Part shown: positions 1 to 6,285 of the stretch, in pieces
Position numbering within the stretch: the first letter of the stretch is position 1
Layout of the letters: each line of letters begins with the position of its first letter
Assembly: GCA_934087515.1 (NCBI GenBank)
Contig: CAKOIY010000018.1
Span: 1 to 13,636, forward strand
From: an uncultured Bacilli bacterium
Lineage (GTDB): Bacteria; Bacillota_I; Bacilli_A; RF39; UBA660
DNA: 13,636 nt
Reading direction: 5' to 3'
The notes under the pieces: model-generated
What the model was told of the DNA's origin: nothing
Seen by the model: the letters and a program-made list of their open reading frames with translations, nothing else
Database searches by the model: none
Made by a program: the position numbers and the translations under genes

Positions 1-938
1 ATTTTTATCTCTTCCCGGTCCTTTATTGGCAACTTATCATATTTAGCCATAATTTTCTTAGTGTTAAGCTTCTTTAAATCACTTACAACAGAAATAGGAT
101 AACTACCATACTTATACTCCACAAAAACATCATTAACATCAAGACTCATTACCTCATGTATCTTCTTAATCAATTCCTTCTCAGTCTTAGTAAAAGCATA
201 ATTAATATCTGTAATCATAGACCACATACCTATAAGATCATTAGTTCTTAAAACATACTTTATATCCTTTAACTCAAGAACCTCTAATAACCCTAAATCA
301 CTTAGTAATTTAACACCATACTTTTTATGTTTAGAACAAAATAACTTATTTAATTCATCCCTTTTCCTTTCATAAGATAAATTCTTAAGCAAATGTCTAT
401 TTTCTATTATAGCAAGTTTTAAATCATTATCAAGTCTAAGTTTCATAATAGTAGCAAATCTAACAGCTCTTAAAATTCTTAAAGCATCCTCTTCCATCTT
501 CTTATAAGGCGAGCCTATAGTTCTTAGTAATTTCCTCTTTAAATCCTTTCTACCATCATACAAATCAATTATATTATCTTCAGAATCCAAACAAATAGCA
601 TTAATAGTAAAATCCCTGCGCTTCAAATCCTCCTCAAAAGAATCTATATATATTATCTTCTCAGGTTTACGATTATCTTTATATTTTATATCCTTTCTAA
701 AAGTAGTAATATCAAACTTATAACTATCTATCTCAAAAGAAACATTTCCATATTCATGAATTTTAACATCATAATCACTAAATAACTCTAATACTTCCTT
801 AGGTCTAGCCTTAGTAGTTATATCTATATCCATAGAAGAAATACCTAATAACTTATCTCTAACATATCCCCCAACTATATATGATTCATAACCATTTTCT
901 TCTAATTTTCTTAAAACATTATATATTATCTTTTCCAT
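1..938 (-). CDS. cca: CCA-adding enzyme (tRNA nucleotidyltransferase), 3' end missing
   Basis: Adds or repairs the 3' CCA of tRNAs in the cytoplasm using CTP and ATP. The gene starts at ATG 936-938 behind GGAGG and runs off the left edge after about 312 codons; class II enzymes of this family usually have about 390-400, so the C-terminal quarter is missing. Visible family motifs: GGYVRD at residues 23-28, the metal-binding DID at 37-39, RRDFTINAI at 107-115, the DGRKDL stretch at 129-133 and EDALRILRAVRFA at 150-162, followed by an ERKRDEL helix. These cover the nucleotidyltransferase head, neck and start of the body. The motifs alone do not separate a CCA-adding enzyme from a poly(A) polymerase, but in Bacilli the CCA enzyme is the expected member. 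It has its own promoter at 954-982 and is separated from HU by a terminator. Confidence 0.93.
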   Translation of the reverse strand, partial: MEKIIYNVLRKLEENGYESYIVGGYVRDKLLGISSMDIDITTKARPKEVLELFSDYDVKIHEYGNVSFEIDSYKFDITTFRKDIKYKDNRKPEKIIYIDSFEEDLKRRDFTINAICLDSEDNIIDLYDGRKDLKRKLLRTIGSPYKKMEEDALRILRAVRFATIMKLRLDNDLKLAIIENRHLLKNLSYERKRDELNKLFCSKHKKYGVKLLSDLGLLEVLELKDIKYVLRTNDLIGMWSMITDINYAFTKTEKELIKKIHEVMSLDVNDVFVEYKYGSYPISVVSDLKKLNTKKIMAKYDKLPIKDREEIK

Positions 939-953
939 AATACCTCCATACAT

Positions 954-982
954 ATTATATCTAAATACTAATTTAAATTCAA
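954..982 (-). promoter_or_regulatory. sigma-A-type promoter of cca
   Basis: On the minus strand TTGAAT (977-982, 4 of 6 to consensus) lies 17 bases from a perfect TATAAT (954-959). The expected start of transcription falls about 10 bases before the GGAGG ribosome site of cca. Confidence 0.65.
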
Positions 983-1044
983 GTAACACAAATAGTCATT
1001 TAGTAAAATAAACTACAAAATGTAAATAAACAAAAGAAAAAAGA

Positions 1045-1073
1045 AAAAGAAAAAAAAGTCAAATGACTTTTTT
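1045..1073 (-). terminator. intrinsic terminator of the HU gene
   Basis: A 9-10 bp inverted repeat (1052-1061 with 1064-1073, core AGTCA/TGACT) starts one base after the HU stop codon. On the minus strand it is followed by a long T-rich run. The AT flanks make it usable in both directions. Confidence 0.75.
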
Positions 1074-1074
1074 A

Positions 1075-1350
1075 TTATTGATTTACAGCGTCTTTTAAAG
1101 CAGCTCCTGCTTTGAAAGTAACAGCTTTTCTAGCAGCAATTTGAACTTCTGCACCAGTTTGAGGATTACGTCCTACTCTAGCAGCTCTTTCAGAAATTGC
1201 AAAAGTACCAAATCCTACTAAAGGAACTTTATCTCCTTTAACTAATGCTTCTGTAATGCTTGCAAAAGTTGCATCTACTGCTCTTCCTGCATCTGCTTTA
1301 GTAATACCAGCTTTTGCTGCTACTGATTCGATTAATTCTACTTTTTTCAT
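1075..1350 (-). CDS. hup: HU-family histone-like DNA-binding protein
   Basis: A nucleoid protein that binds and bends DNA as a dimer with little sequence preference. At 91 residues it is the normal HU length. The N-terminal helical dimerisation part (1-42) is followed by VGFGTF (45-50) and the beta-arm with RNPQTG (61-66), whose proline intercalates into DNA in known HU structures; the C-terminal helix closes the fold. The start is ATG 1348-1350 behind AGGAGGT. It has its own promoter (1404-1432) and a strong terminator, so it is probably transcribed alone at high level, possibly with readthrough from yutD. Its codons are visibly richer in GCT/GCA and G than those of its neighbours, which fits high expression. 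The symbol follows general usage (hup, hbs or dbh). Confidence 0.97.
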   Translation of the reverse strand: MKKVELIESVAAKAGITKADAGRAVDATFASITEALVKGDKVPLVGFGTFAISERAARVGRNPQTGAEVQIAARKAVTFKAGAALKDAVNQ

Positions 1351-1403
1351 TTATTCTTACCTCCTATATTATAATAAGCTTTTCATATCATGCTTACATA
1401 TAT

Positions 1404-1432
1404 AAGATACCATTTATTAGTAGTAAAATCAA
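1404..1432 (-). promoter_or_regulatory. promoter of the HU gene
   Basis: TTGATT (1427-1432), a 17-base spacer and TATCTT (1404-1409), with TG one base upstream of the -10 (extended -10), on the minus strand. It lies about 50 bases upstream of the HU start. Confidence 0.6.
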
Positions 1433-1453
1433 GTAATTTAAAGAAAAAAACCA

Positions 1454-1732
1454 TTATTTTGTAATTTTTTTTAATAAAAACCACTTGCAATTATAAGCAC
1501 AATAATTTTTTAAATAATCATCAAGCAAAGAAATATTATTTATTTTATTACATTTTTTATTTTTTTCATCACAAAAACCCTTCAATCTTAACTTATTATA
1601 AGTAATATCTCCAAAAACATAATCATAATCAATAAAATAATCAGTCATCAATTCCTTAACTTCATTATAATCAAAAACATTATTCTCATCTTTATCAATA
1701 ATATATTTATTACCATTTATTTCATATTCCAT
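1454..1732 (-). CDS. yutD: YutD-family protein
   Basis: A small conserved Firmicutes protein (YutD-like family, DUF1027) with no firmly established function. The block GDITYNKLRLKGF (residues 41-53) and the later ISLLDDYLKNYC (67-78) match the family pattern GD.gY.qLRLKGF...isTLdeYL.eYC as I remember it. It is a soluble protein of 92 residues with four cysteines. A longer reading frame begins at GTG 1742-1744, but ATG 1730-1732 is preferred: the GTGGTGAT just before it is the ribosome site, and the -10 box at 1751-1756 would start transcription at about 1744, on top of the GTG. The gene lies 39 bases downstream of yunB; from memory these two also lie close together in Bacillus subtilis. Confidence 0.85.
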   Translation of the reverse strand: MEYEINGNKYIIDKDENNVFDYNEVKELMTDYFIDYDYVFGDITYNKLRLKGFCDEKNKKCNKINNISLLDDYLKNYCAYNCKWFLLKKITK

Positions 1733-1750
1733 AACTATCACCACATAGCA

Positions 1751-1759
1751 ATTATAACA
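1751..1759 (-). promoter_or_regulatory. extended -10 promoter of yutD
   Basis: TGTTATAAT on the minus strand, a perfect -10 with the TGn extension. The -35 is poor (TGGAAT at 17 bases). It sits between the yunB stop and the yutD start. Confidence 0.55.
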
Positions 1760-1771
1760 TAAAACATTTAT

Positions 1772-2443
1772 TTATTCCATAAAATATAATCCCGAAGATT
1801 TACTTATACCATTACCATAATAATTAGGTACTTTCCCTGCTATAATCTTATAAGAAATTGGAAAATTATTTTCTATTTTAATATCACTAGATATAATAGG
1901 AAGCATTACTTTTTCTTTTGCTACTACATGTATATACATCTCAATTAAACTATTATTAATGCCATAATCTTTAACTTTAGTCTCTATATTAGTATTAACA
2001 GACCCTAACATCTCAATCCTAACAGGCAACTTAGGTCCCTTACTATTTAACAAAGGATTCTTAAATATAGTCCCCATAGGAACATAAAAAGCAATATCTT
2101 TTTCCTCCTCATCTAAAGCAATAGATATATTATTAGATATATCTTTAAGAAACAAATTAACCAAATAAGAATCATAATCAATCATAGTAATTTCGTTCTT
2201 ATCATTCTTAGTCACTCTATATAAATCCTTACTATTTATAATCTTCAAAGAACTAGTAGTAATACCCTTTCCCATAGCAACATCTATTATATCCTTAGCT
2301 TTTTTCTCAGAATAATTTAAATAATAATAACTGACATTCTTATAAGAGACAAAAACAATATAACCAATAACTATAATTATACATATAACAATAACTCTTT
2401 TTCTAACACTTTTTACTTTATTTCCTTTTAAATGCATCCTCAT
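1772..2443 (-). CDS. yunB: sporulation protein YunB homologue
   Basis: Recognised as the YunB family, which in Bacillus subtilis belongs to the mother-cell (sigma-E) sporulation set; its molecular role is not well defined. The protein has 223 residues, a basic N-terminus, one membrane segment at about 17-33 and an outside domain. Family landmarks: VPMGTIF (121-127), GPKLPVRI (136-143), GSVNTNIETKV (147-157), YGIN (160-163) and IIAGKVPNYY (200-209). No Shine-Dalgarno sequence precedes ATG 2441-2443; the next ATG is two codons later. A -10-like TATAGT lies five bases before the first ATG, so the transcript may be leaderless. Upstream is the terminator of the tail-anchored gene; downstream is yutD. 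Presence of the gene does not prove that the host sporulates. Confidence 0.87.
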   Translation of the reverse strand: MRMHLKGNKVKSVRKRVIVICIIIVIGYIVFVSYKNVSYYYLNYSEKKAKDIIDVAMGKGITTSSLKIINSKDLYRVTKNDKNEITMIDYDSYLVNLFLKDISNNISIALDEEEKDIAFYVPMGTIFKNPLLNSKGPKLPVRIEMLGSVNTNIETKVKDYGINNSLIEMYIHVVAKEKVMLPIISSDIKIENNFPISYKIIAGKVPNYYGNGISKSSGLYFME

Positions 2444-2448
2444 ATTAA

Positions 2449-2454
2449 ACTATA
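2449..2454 (-). promoter_or_regulatory. possible -10 box of yunB (leaderless start)
   Basis: TATAGT on the minus strand, five bases before the yunB ATG, would place the first transcribed base at or next to that ATG. No recognisable -35 is present, since that position is inside the preceding terminator. I could not match a clear sigma-E promoter. Confidence 0.3.
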
Positions 2455-2465
2455 TTTATCAAAAC

Positions 2466-2488
2466 AAAAAAAAGCACTATTTGTGCTT
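2466..2488 (-). terminator. intrinsic terminator of the tail-anchored protein gene
   Basis: The stem AAGCAC/GTGCTT (2472-2477 with 2483-2488) has a 5-base loop and a run of eight T on the minus strand. The stem includes two bases of the stop codon at 2487-2489. Confidence 0.85.
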
Positions 2489-3332
2489 ATACTCCAAAAA
2501 AATATTCATATACAAAGAAACAACAAGTAAGAAGAATCAAAACTATCACAACAATTATCGCAATCAAAAGACCTTTGCCTTCCTTTTCCTCAATAAAATC
2601 ATCAGTCATTTCATTTACAACATCATCTTTATCTTTAATTTCTTTCTCATCAGAACAGGCTTTACTATCATCAATAGGTTTCTTTTCCTCAATTTTTACT
2701 GCCAAAGGCTCAGCTTCTTCTACTTTTTCTTCACTAACACTATCATCTAATATTTGTTTACTTAATTCTTCCTTTAAATCTAATTCTTCATCTAGATTAC
2801 TCTTATCATCATCCTCAAACAATTCACTAAGTAGTCTATCTTCCTCTTTTTTACTATATACTTTAGGTTTGGAAGGCCTTTCTTTCTCATAAATATCATC
2901 TATTAAAGATCTAAGATCCTCTTTCTTCATTTCTTCATTTTGCAAAGAGCCTACATCTAACTTAGTCAAAATATTATATTCCGTATTTATTAATCTTTTC
3001 TTTTCCTCATTTTCAAAAAGATTATTATCTTTAGCCATCTTTAAAATCTCATCAATATCATACACTCTATTTTCCGAAGGAGTAGCCTCATACTCTTTAA
3101 CAGGCTTTCTAGGTCTTGAAGTTGGAATTATTTGATCTAATTCTCTTTGTTTTTGATAACCTTCTCTTGAAAACTCACTATCTTTAGGCAATGACAAATC
3201 CATAGCATTATCTACATTAATATCTACATAATCAATGTTCATGCTTTGAACTTCATTGTATAATCTTTCATTTTTTTGTGTTCTTCTTTTCACTCCTGGA
3301 ACAGTATCATATTTTTCCATTCTTGCTTTCAT
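2487..3332 (-). CDS. acidic tail-anchored membrane protein, function unknown
   Basis: I do not recognise a family. The 281 residues fall into three parts: a basic N-terminus (1-30); a highly charged, Glu/Asp/Lys-rich and probably flexible middle (about 30-250) with a short ordered-looking motif VYDIDEILKMAK near residues 90-101; and one hydrophobic segment at 254-281 that ends the protein. With no signal peptide and a terminal membrane segment, the expected topology is a tail anchor with the bulk in the cytoplasm. The start ATG 3330-3332 follows AGGGTGAT. It is transcribed alone from an extended -10 promoter (3359-3367) and ends in a strong terminator. Cell-division or envelope scaffold proteins can look like this, but nothing in the sequence shows that role. 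Confidence 0.85.
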   Translation of the reverse strand: MKARMEKYDTVPGVKRRTQKNERLYNEVQSMNIDYVDINVDNAMDLSLPKDSEFSREGYQKQRELDQIIPTSRPRKPVKEYEATPSENRVYDIDEILKMAKDNNLFENEEKKRLINTEYNILTKLDVGSLQNEEMKKEDLRSLIDDIYEKERPSKPKVYSKKEEDRLLSELFEDDDKSNLDEELDLKEELSKQILDDSVSEEKVEEAEPLAVKIEEKKPIDDSKACSDEKEIKDKDDVVNEMTDDFIEEKEGKGLLIAIIVVIVLILLTCCFFVYEYFFGV

Positions 3333-3358
3333 AAAATCACCCTATCATCACTATAAAA

Positions 3359-3367
3359 ATTATATCA
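3359..3367 (-). promoter_or_regulatory. extended -10 promoter of the tail-anchored protein gene
   Basis: TGATATAAT on the minus strand, about 27 bases before the start codon. The -35 region is only a pyrimidine-rich run. It is divergent from the ferredoxin promoter. Confidence 0.55.
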
Positions 3368-3413
3368 TAAAAAGAAAAAAAAGAAAACCATTTTATTTTT
3401 AATAAGTTTATTA

Positions 3414-3419
3414 TATAAT
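3414..3419 (+). promoter_or_regulatory. -10 box of the ferredoxin gene
   Basis: A perfect TATAAT, with AGGAGGT seven bases further downstream. The -35 at 17 bases is poor (TTTTAT). The transcript leader would be very short. Confidence 0.5.
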
Positions 3420-3437
3420 ACTTATAGGAGGTAATAT

Positions 3438-3629
3438 ATGAAAGCAAAAGTTATTGATAATCTTTGTATTGGCTGCGGAGCATGTGCTGCCCTTGTCCCA
3501 GATGAATTTGATATTAATGATGACGGCGTTGCCTATGCTATCAATGATATAATAAAAGAAGAAGATAAAGAACTAGCCAAAGATGCCAAAGATAATTGTC
3601 CTACCGGAGCAATAAGTATTGAAGAATAA
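3438..3629 (+). CDS. 4Fe-4S ferredoxin, single-cluster type
   Basis: A small cytoplasmic electron carrier of 63 residues. Three cluster ligands lie in CIGCGAC (C10, C13, C16) and the fourth is C54 in NCPTGAI, the pattern of one 4Fe-4S cluster as in Bacillus and Thermotoga ferredoxins. There is no second full cysteine set, so it is not a 2x[4Fe-4S] clostridial type. The first cluster is followed by the usual acidic stretch (PDEFDINDDG). The start ATG 3438-3440 has a strong AGGAGGT at good spacing. It is a lone gene, so the redox partner cannot be read from context. Its stop codon lies inside the terminator stem. Confidence 0.96.
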   Translation: MKAKVIDNLCIGCGACAALVPDEFDINDDGVAYAINDIIKEEDKELAKDAKDNCPTGAISIEE

Positions 3630-3669
3630 TAAAAGGAATTGATCGAATAGATTAATTCCTTTTATTATT
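3625..3669. terminator. bidirectional terminator between ferredoxin and the surface-protein operon
   Basis: A perfect 16-bp inverted repeat (3625-3640 with 3654-3669, core AAAAGGAATT/AATTCCTTTT) with a 13-base loop. It contains the ferredoxin TAA and ends 14 bases from the stop of the convergent gene. T-rich arms on both strands let it stop transcription from either side. Confidence 0.85.
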
Positions 3670-3682
3670 TATATATTAGTTT

Positions 3683-4405
3683 TTATTCATATACTTGAGT
3701 AGCACCTATTTTTAACTTAAAGCTAAAACTTCCTCCAGTTTGACCAGTTGTTTGACTAGTGCCCCAAATTTCTCCAGCTGCCTCACAAGTACTTTGAGTA
3801 GTATAAGTACTATCTGTACATTCACCACTTGTATTAGATGAATTAGTAGTAGCACCATTACCGGTACTAGCAACCCAAGCCTTTATTGTATAAACAATAG
3901 TATGATTACCCTCAACAGTAGCAGAATCTAACTTATATGATGTTATACTAGTATCATGAATACCAGCAGAAGAACTTAAATCAGCGACTTTAATACCAGA
4001 TGTAGCAGTTGTACCAGCTAAATCAGTAGTACTTCCTCCATCAATAGTTTTATAAGCTCTTATTTTTACATTATCTTGAGATAAAGCATCGTTTGGAGTT
4101 GAAGCATCTACGTCATACAGAGCCACATCATACCCAACAGTCATAGAACCAGCCATTTCAGAAGTAAGTGTACAAGTAGCAGTATTATCTGTAGCAGCAA
4201 TACCATCAGCATCACTCATAGGTTGAGTATTTGAAACTGAAAAAGTAGTTTCAGCACAATTCATCTTTACATAACCTGTATTCAACTTATTTTCTTTTGT
4301 ACCAGTAAGATTAGCAGTAAACATCGCATACGAAGTAGCAATTATTGCAATTACTAAAATCACTACTGCAGCAATAGAAACACCTAAAACTTTTTTATTA
4401 TTCAT
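3683..4405 (-). CDS. membrane-anchored Thr/Ser-rich surface protein, SipW/TasA-type signal
   Basis: 240 residues. A short basic N-terminus, a hydrophobic segment (7-24) and then TSYAMFT resemble the SipW-cognate signal region seen in TasA and CalY (G..TyAyF), where cleavage follows the alanine. The rest is a polar, beta-looking ectodomain rich in Thr, Ser and Ala. The pair with the next gene is related: both have the hydrophobic start, a late xWVA motif (AWVAS 176-180 here) and a closing K-L-K-I strand. Cysteines are C50, C78 and, in an extra loop at about 183-222, C196 and C207. The ribosome site AAGGGA precedes ATG 4403-4405. It is second in a two-gene operon. The role is inferred to be a fibre or cell-surface component; no sipW gene is in the window. 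Confidence 0.75.
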   Translation of the reverse strand: MNNKKVLGVSIAAVVILVIAIIATSYAMFTANLTGTKENKLNTGYVKMNCAETTFSVSNTQPMSDADGIAATDNTATCTLTSEMAGSMTVGYDVALYDVDASTPNDALSQDNVKIRAYKTIDGGSTTDLAGTTATSGIKVADLSSSAGIHDTSITSYKLDSATVEGNHTIVYTIKAWVASTGNGATTNSSNTSGECTDSTYTTQSTCEAAGEIWGTSQTTGQTGGSFSFKLKIGATQVYE

Positions 4406-4421
4406 ATTAATCCCTTCCCTT

Positions 4422-5066
4422 CTATGCTAAAGTACCTTCAGCACTTATTTTTAATTTGTATTGATTCTTTGTAGTATTAGTCCAACTACTAGCATCAACA
4501 GAATCAGCAACCCACATTCTTAATCTATATTTAGTAGTAAGACTACTATCATTAGAAGTATGTGAATGAATTAAATAACTAGTCTTATCAGTATCAAAAG
4601 TAAGTTTTCCACTAGTACCAGATGTAATTATATTACTAATTAATGTTGGAGCAACCACTTGTACCTCACCATTACTAGTCAAAGCAGTTAAATAAACCTT
4701 AACACTAGAATCAGAAAGAGCAGTATAACCTTCATCAACATCTTGCTTAGCAATTGATAACGAATAATTAATATTACCAGCTTTTCCACTTGCATAAGTA
4801 GTAACGGCAAAATCAAACTTCTTACCTTGTTTTATACCTGTTGAATCTTTAATAGGAACAGCATCAGTTATATTAATGCTATCTGTAGATTCAAGTAAAC
4901 TCATAGAAATACTACCAGTAGAAATAGAACTTGCATTATCACTAGCGAATTGCCAAGTATAGGCTGCGATAGCAACACCAGCAATAGTAGCAATCATGAC
5001 AAATATACCAAGAATGGTAAAGGCAACACTATGCTTCTTATTATCTGTCTCAATTTCCTCAAACAT
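4422..5066 (-). CDS. membrane-anchored surface protein, paralogue of the downstream gene
   Basis: 214 residues: a charged cytoplasmic start (1-13), a hydrophobic segment (14-36), then AAYTWQF, which aligns with the TSYAMF of its neighbour and resembles the SipW-type cleavage region. The ectodomain is Ser/Thr-rich with a late MWVADS motif (184-189) and a closing YKLKI strand. It contains no cysteine, unlike its partner. Sixteen bases separate the two genes, so they are one operon, read from a promoter with a perfect -35. ATG 5064-5066 follows AGGAGG. I expect an exported or membrane-bound beta-sandwich protein of the TasA/camelysin kind, but sequence identity to those is too low for certainty by eye. 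Confidence 0.75.
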   Translation of the reverse strand: MFEEIETDNKKHSVAFTILGIFVMIATIAGVAIAAYTWQFASDNASSISTGSISMSLLESTDSINITDAVPIKDSTGIKQGKKFDFAVTTYASGKAGNINYSLSIAKQDVDEGYTALSDSSVKVYLTALTSNGEVQVVAPTLISNIITSGTSGKLTFDTDKTSYLIHSHTSNDSSLTTKYRLRMWVADSVDASSWTNTTKNQYKLKISAEGTLA

Positions 5067-5121
5067 ATTTTATACCTCCTATAGTATAAATTTATCATAA
5101 AACAAATAAAAAGTAAATTAA

Positions 5122-5150
5122 ATTAATTATTTTTATTAGAAAATTGTCAA
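5122..5150 (-). promoter_or_regulatory. promoter of the surface-protein operon
   Basis: A perfect TTGACA (5145-5150) on the minus strand, with ATTAAT 17 bases downstream (5122-5127) as the best -10. The leader would be about 50 bases, with no hairpin that I can see. A second -10-like TATACT lies just before the ribosome site. Confidence 0.5.
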
Positions 5151-5194
5151 GATAAGACATTTTTCATTTTAAAAATATTGAAAACATCTCTTTT

Positions 5195-5222
5195 TAAAAA
5201 AGAAAAAGAGACAAAAGTCTCT
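5195..5222 (-). terminator. intrinsic terminator of the cdsA-rseP operon
   Basis: The stem AGAGAC/GTCTCT (5207-5212 with 5217-5222), with a 4-base loop, is followed on the minus strand by a T-rich run. Two bases of the rseP stop codon (5221-5223) are in the stem. Confidence 0.85.
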
Positions 5223-6270
5223 AAAACAACTTAATAACATCATTAAATGTTACATAAATCATAAGCAGTATCAATAAAATAAATCCTATACTATGAATAG
5301 TATTTTCTACTTTAGGATCAACTGGAGATCCTTTTATCTTCTCAATTATTAAGAATAATATTCTTCCTCCATCAAATGCTGGGAATGGTAATAAATTAAT
5401 TACTCCAACATTTATACTTAAAAGTGCTGTTAAACATAAAAGTGCTGATATACCCTGAGAACTCATCTTTCCAACAACAGAATAAATTCCCACTGGTCCA
5501 CTTAATTGACTTACTTTTACTTCTCCGGTAAACAAATTACCTAACACAACAAACATTTGTTTAAATATAGCACATTCCTCATTAAAAGCATATTTAAGTG
5601 AAGCAATAAATCCTCTATTTACCTCTGGTTTCATTACAATACCTATTGCATACTTATCATTACCTTCATCATCTTTAATTTTTTCAGGTTTTATATTATA
5701 AGTACTAATATCACCATTAGTCTTTTGTACTTCAAAAGTTACATTTTTAGTTAAATCTTCAATTGCTAAATACAAAGAAATATCATCCAAATAAGTAATT
5801 TTATGACCATTTATACTTAGTACCTCATCACCTTTTTGAAGCCCTGCTACTTGAGCAGGATACCCTTCTGTAACATTATTAATAACTGGTTTGGTTGACT
5901 GAGCCCCAAAAATAATTCCTACAAAGAAAAGTAATAAAAAAGCAAATATAAAGTTAAAACCTACTCCCATAAACATAACTAAAAATCTTTGCCAAACTTT
6001 CTTATCTTGTAAATTATGACCCTTAGTTTTTTTACGTTCTTCTTCATCAATTTCTTCTCCTGCTAAAGAAACAAAACCTCCAATAGGAATAGCCCTTATC
6101 GAATATTGAGTTTTATCCTTAGCAATTTTTTTAACAACAAGAGGACCCATACCTATAGAAAATTCATATACATGAACCCCTGTTAATTTTGCAAAAAGGA
6201 AATGTCCACCTTCATGTACTAATACAATTACTCCTAGAATTAAAATAAATAATATTATTGTTAAAATCAT
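5221..6270 (-). CDS. rseP: site-2 intramembrane zinc protease RseP/RasP
   Basis: A membrane-embedded metalloprotease (M50 family) that cuts membrane-anchored anti-sigma factors, signal-peptide remnants and similar substrates; the Bacillus subtilis orthologue is RasP. Zinc ligands are visible: HEGGH at 19-23 in the first membrane helix and D300 in NLLPFPAFDGG (292-302) near the C-terminal helices. GGFVSLAGE (64-72) is the conserved membrane-reentrant stretch. A single PDZ domain spans about 127-215 (NNVTEGYPAQVAGLQKGDEV), and SGPVG is at 257-261. With 349 residues it is at the short end for this one-PDZ type. ATG 6268-6270 follows AAGGAG. It lies 15 bases after cdsA; the usual Bacillus dxr gene between the two is absent. 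Confidence 0.96.
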   Translation of the reverse strand: MILTIILFILILGVIVLVHEGGHFLFAKLTGVHVYEFSIGMGPLVVKKIAKDKTQYSIRAIPIGGFVSLAGEEIDEEERKKTKGHNLQDKKVWQRFLVMFMGVGFNFIFAFLLLFFVGIIFGAQSTKPVINNVTEGYPAQVAGLQKGDEVLSINGHKITYLDDISLYLAIEDLTKNVTFEVQKTNGDISTYNIKPEKIKDDEGNDKYAIGIVMKPEVNRGFIASLKYAFNEECAIFKQMFVVLGNLFTGEVKVSQLSGPVGIYSVVGKMSSQGISALLCLTALLSINVGVINLLPFPAFDGGRILFLIIEKIKGSPVDPKVENTIHSIGFILLILLMIYVTFNDVIKLF

Positions 6271-6285
6271 ATATTTCTAGCTCCT

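Noticed and set aside
1351..1453. Terminator of yutD between its stop and the HU promoter
   Set aside because: The region has T-runs but no inverted repeat I could build into a stable stem; readthrough into HU is possible.
2481..2892. Two plus-strand reading frames opposite the tail-anchored gene
   Set aside because: They are the complement of a Glu/Asp/Lys-rich coding region, giving Ser/Phe-rich low-complexity products with no ribosome site.
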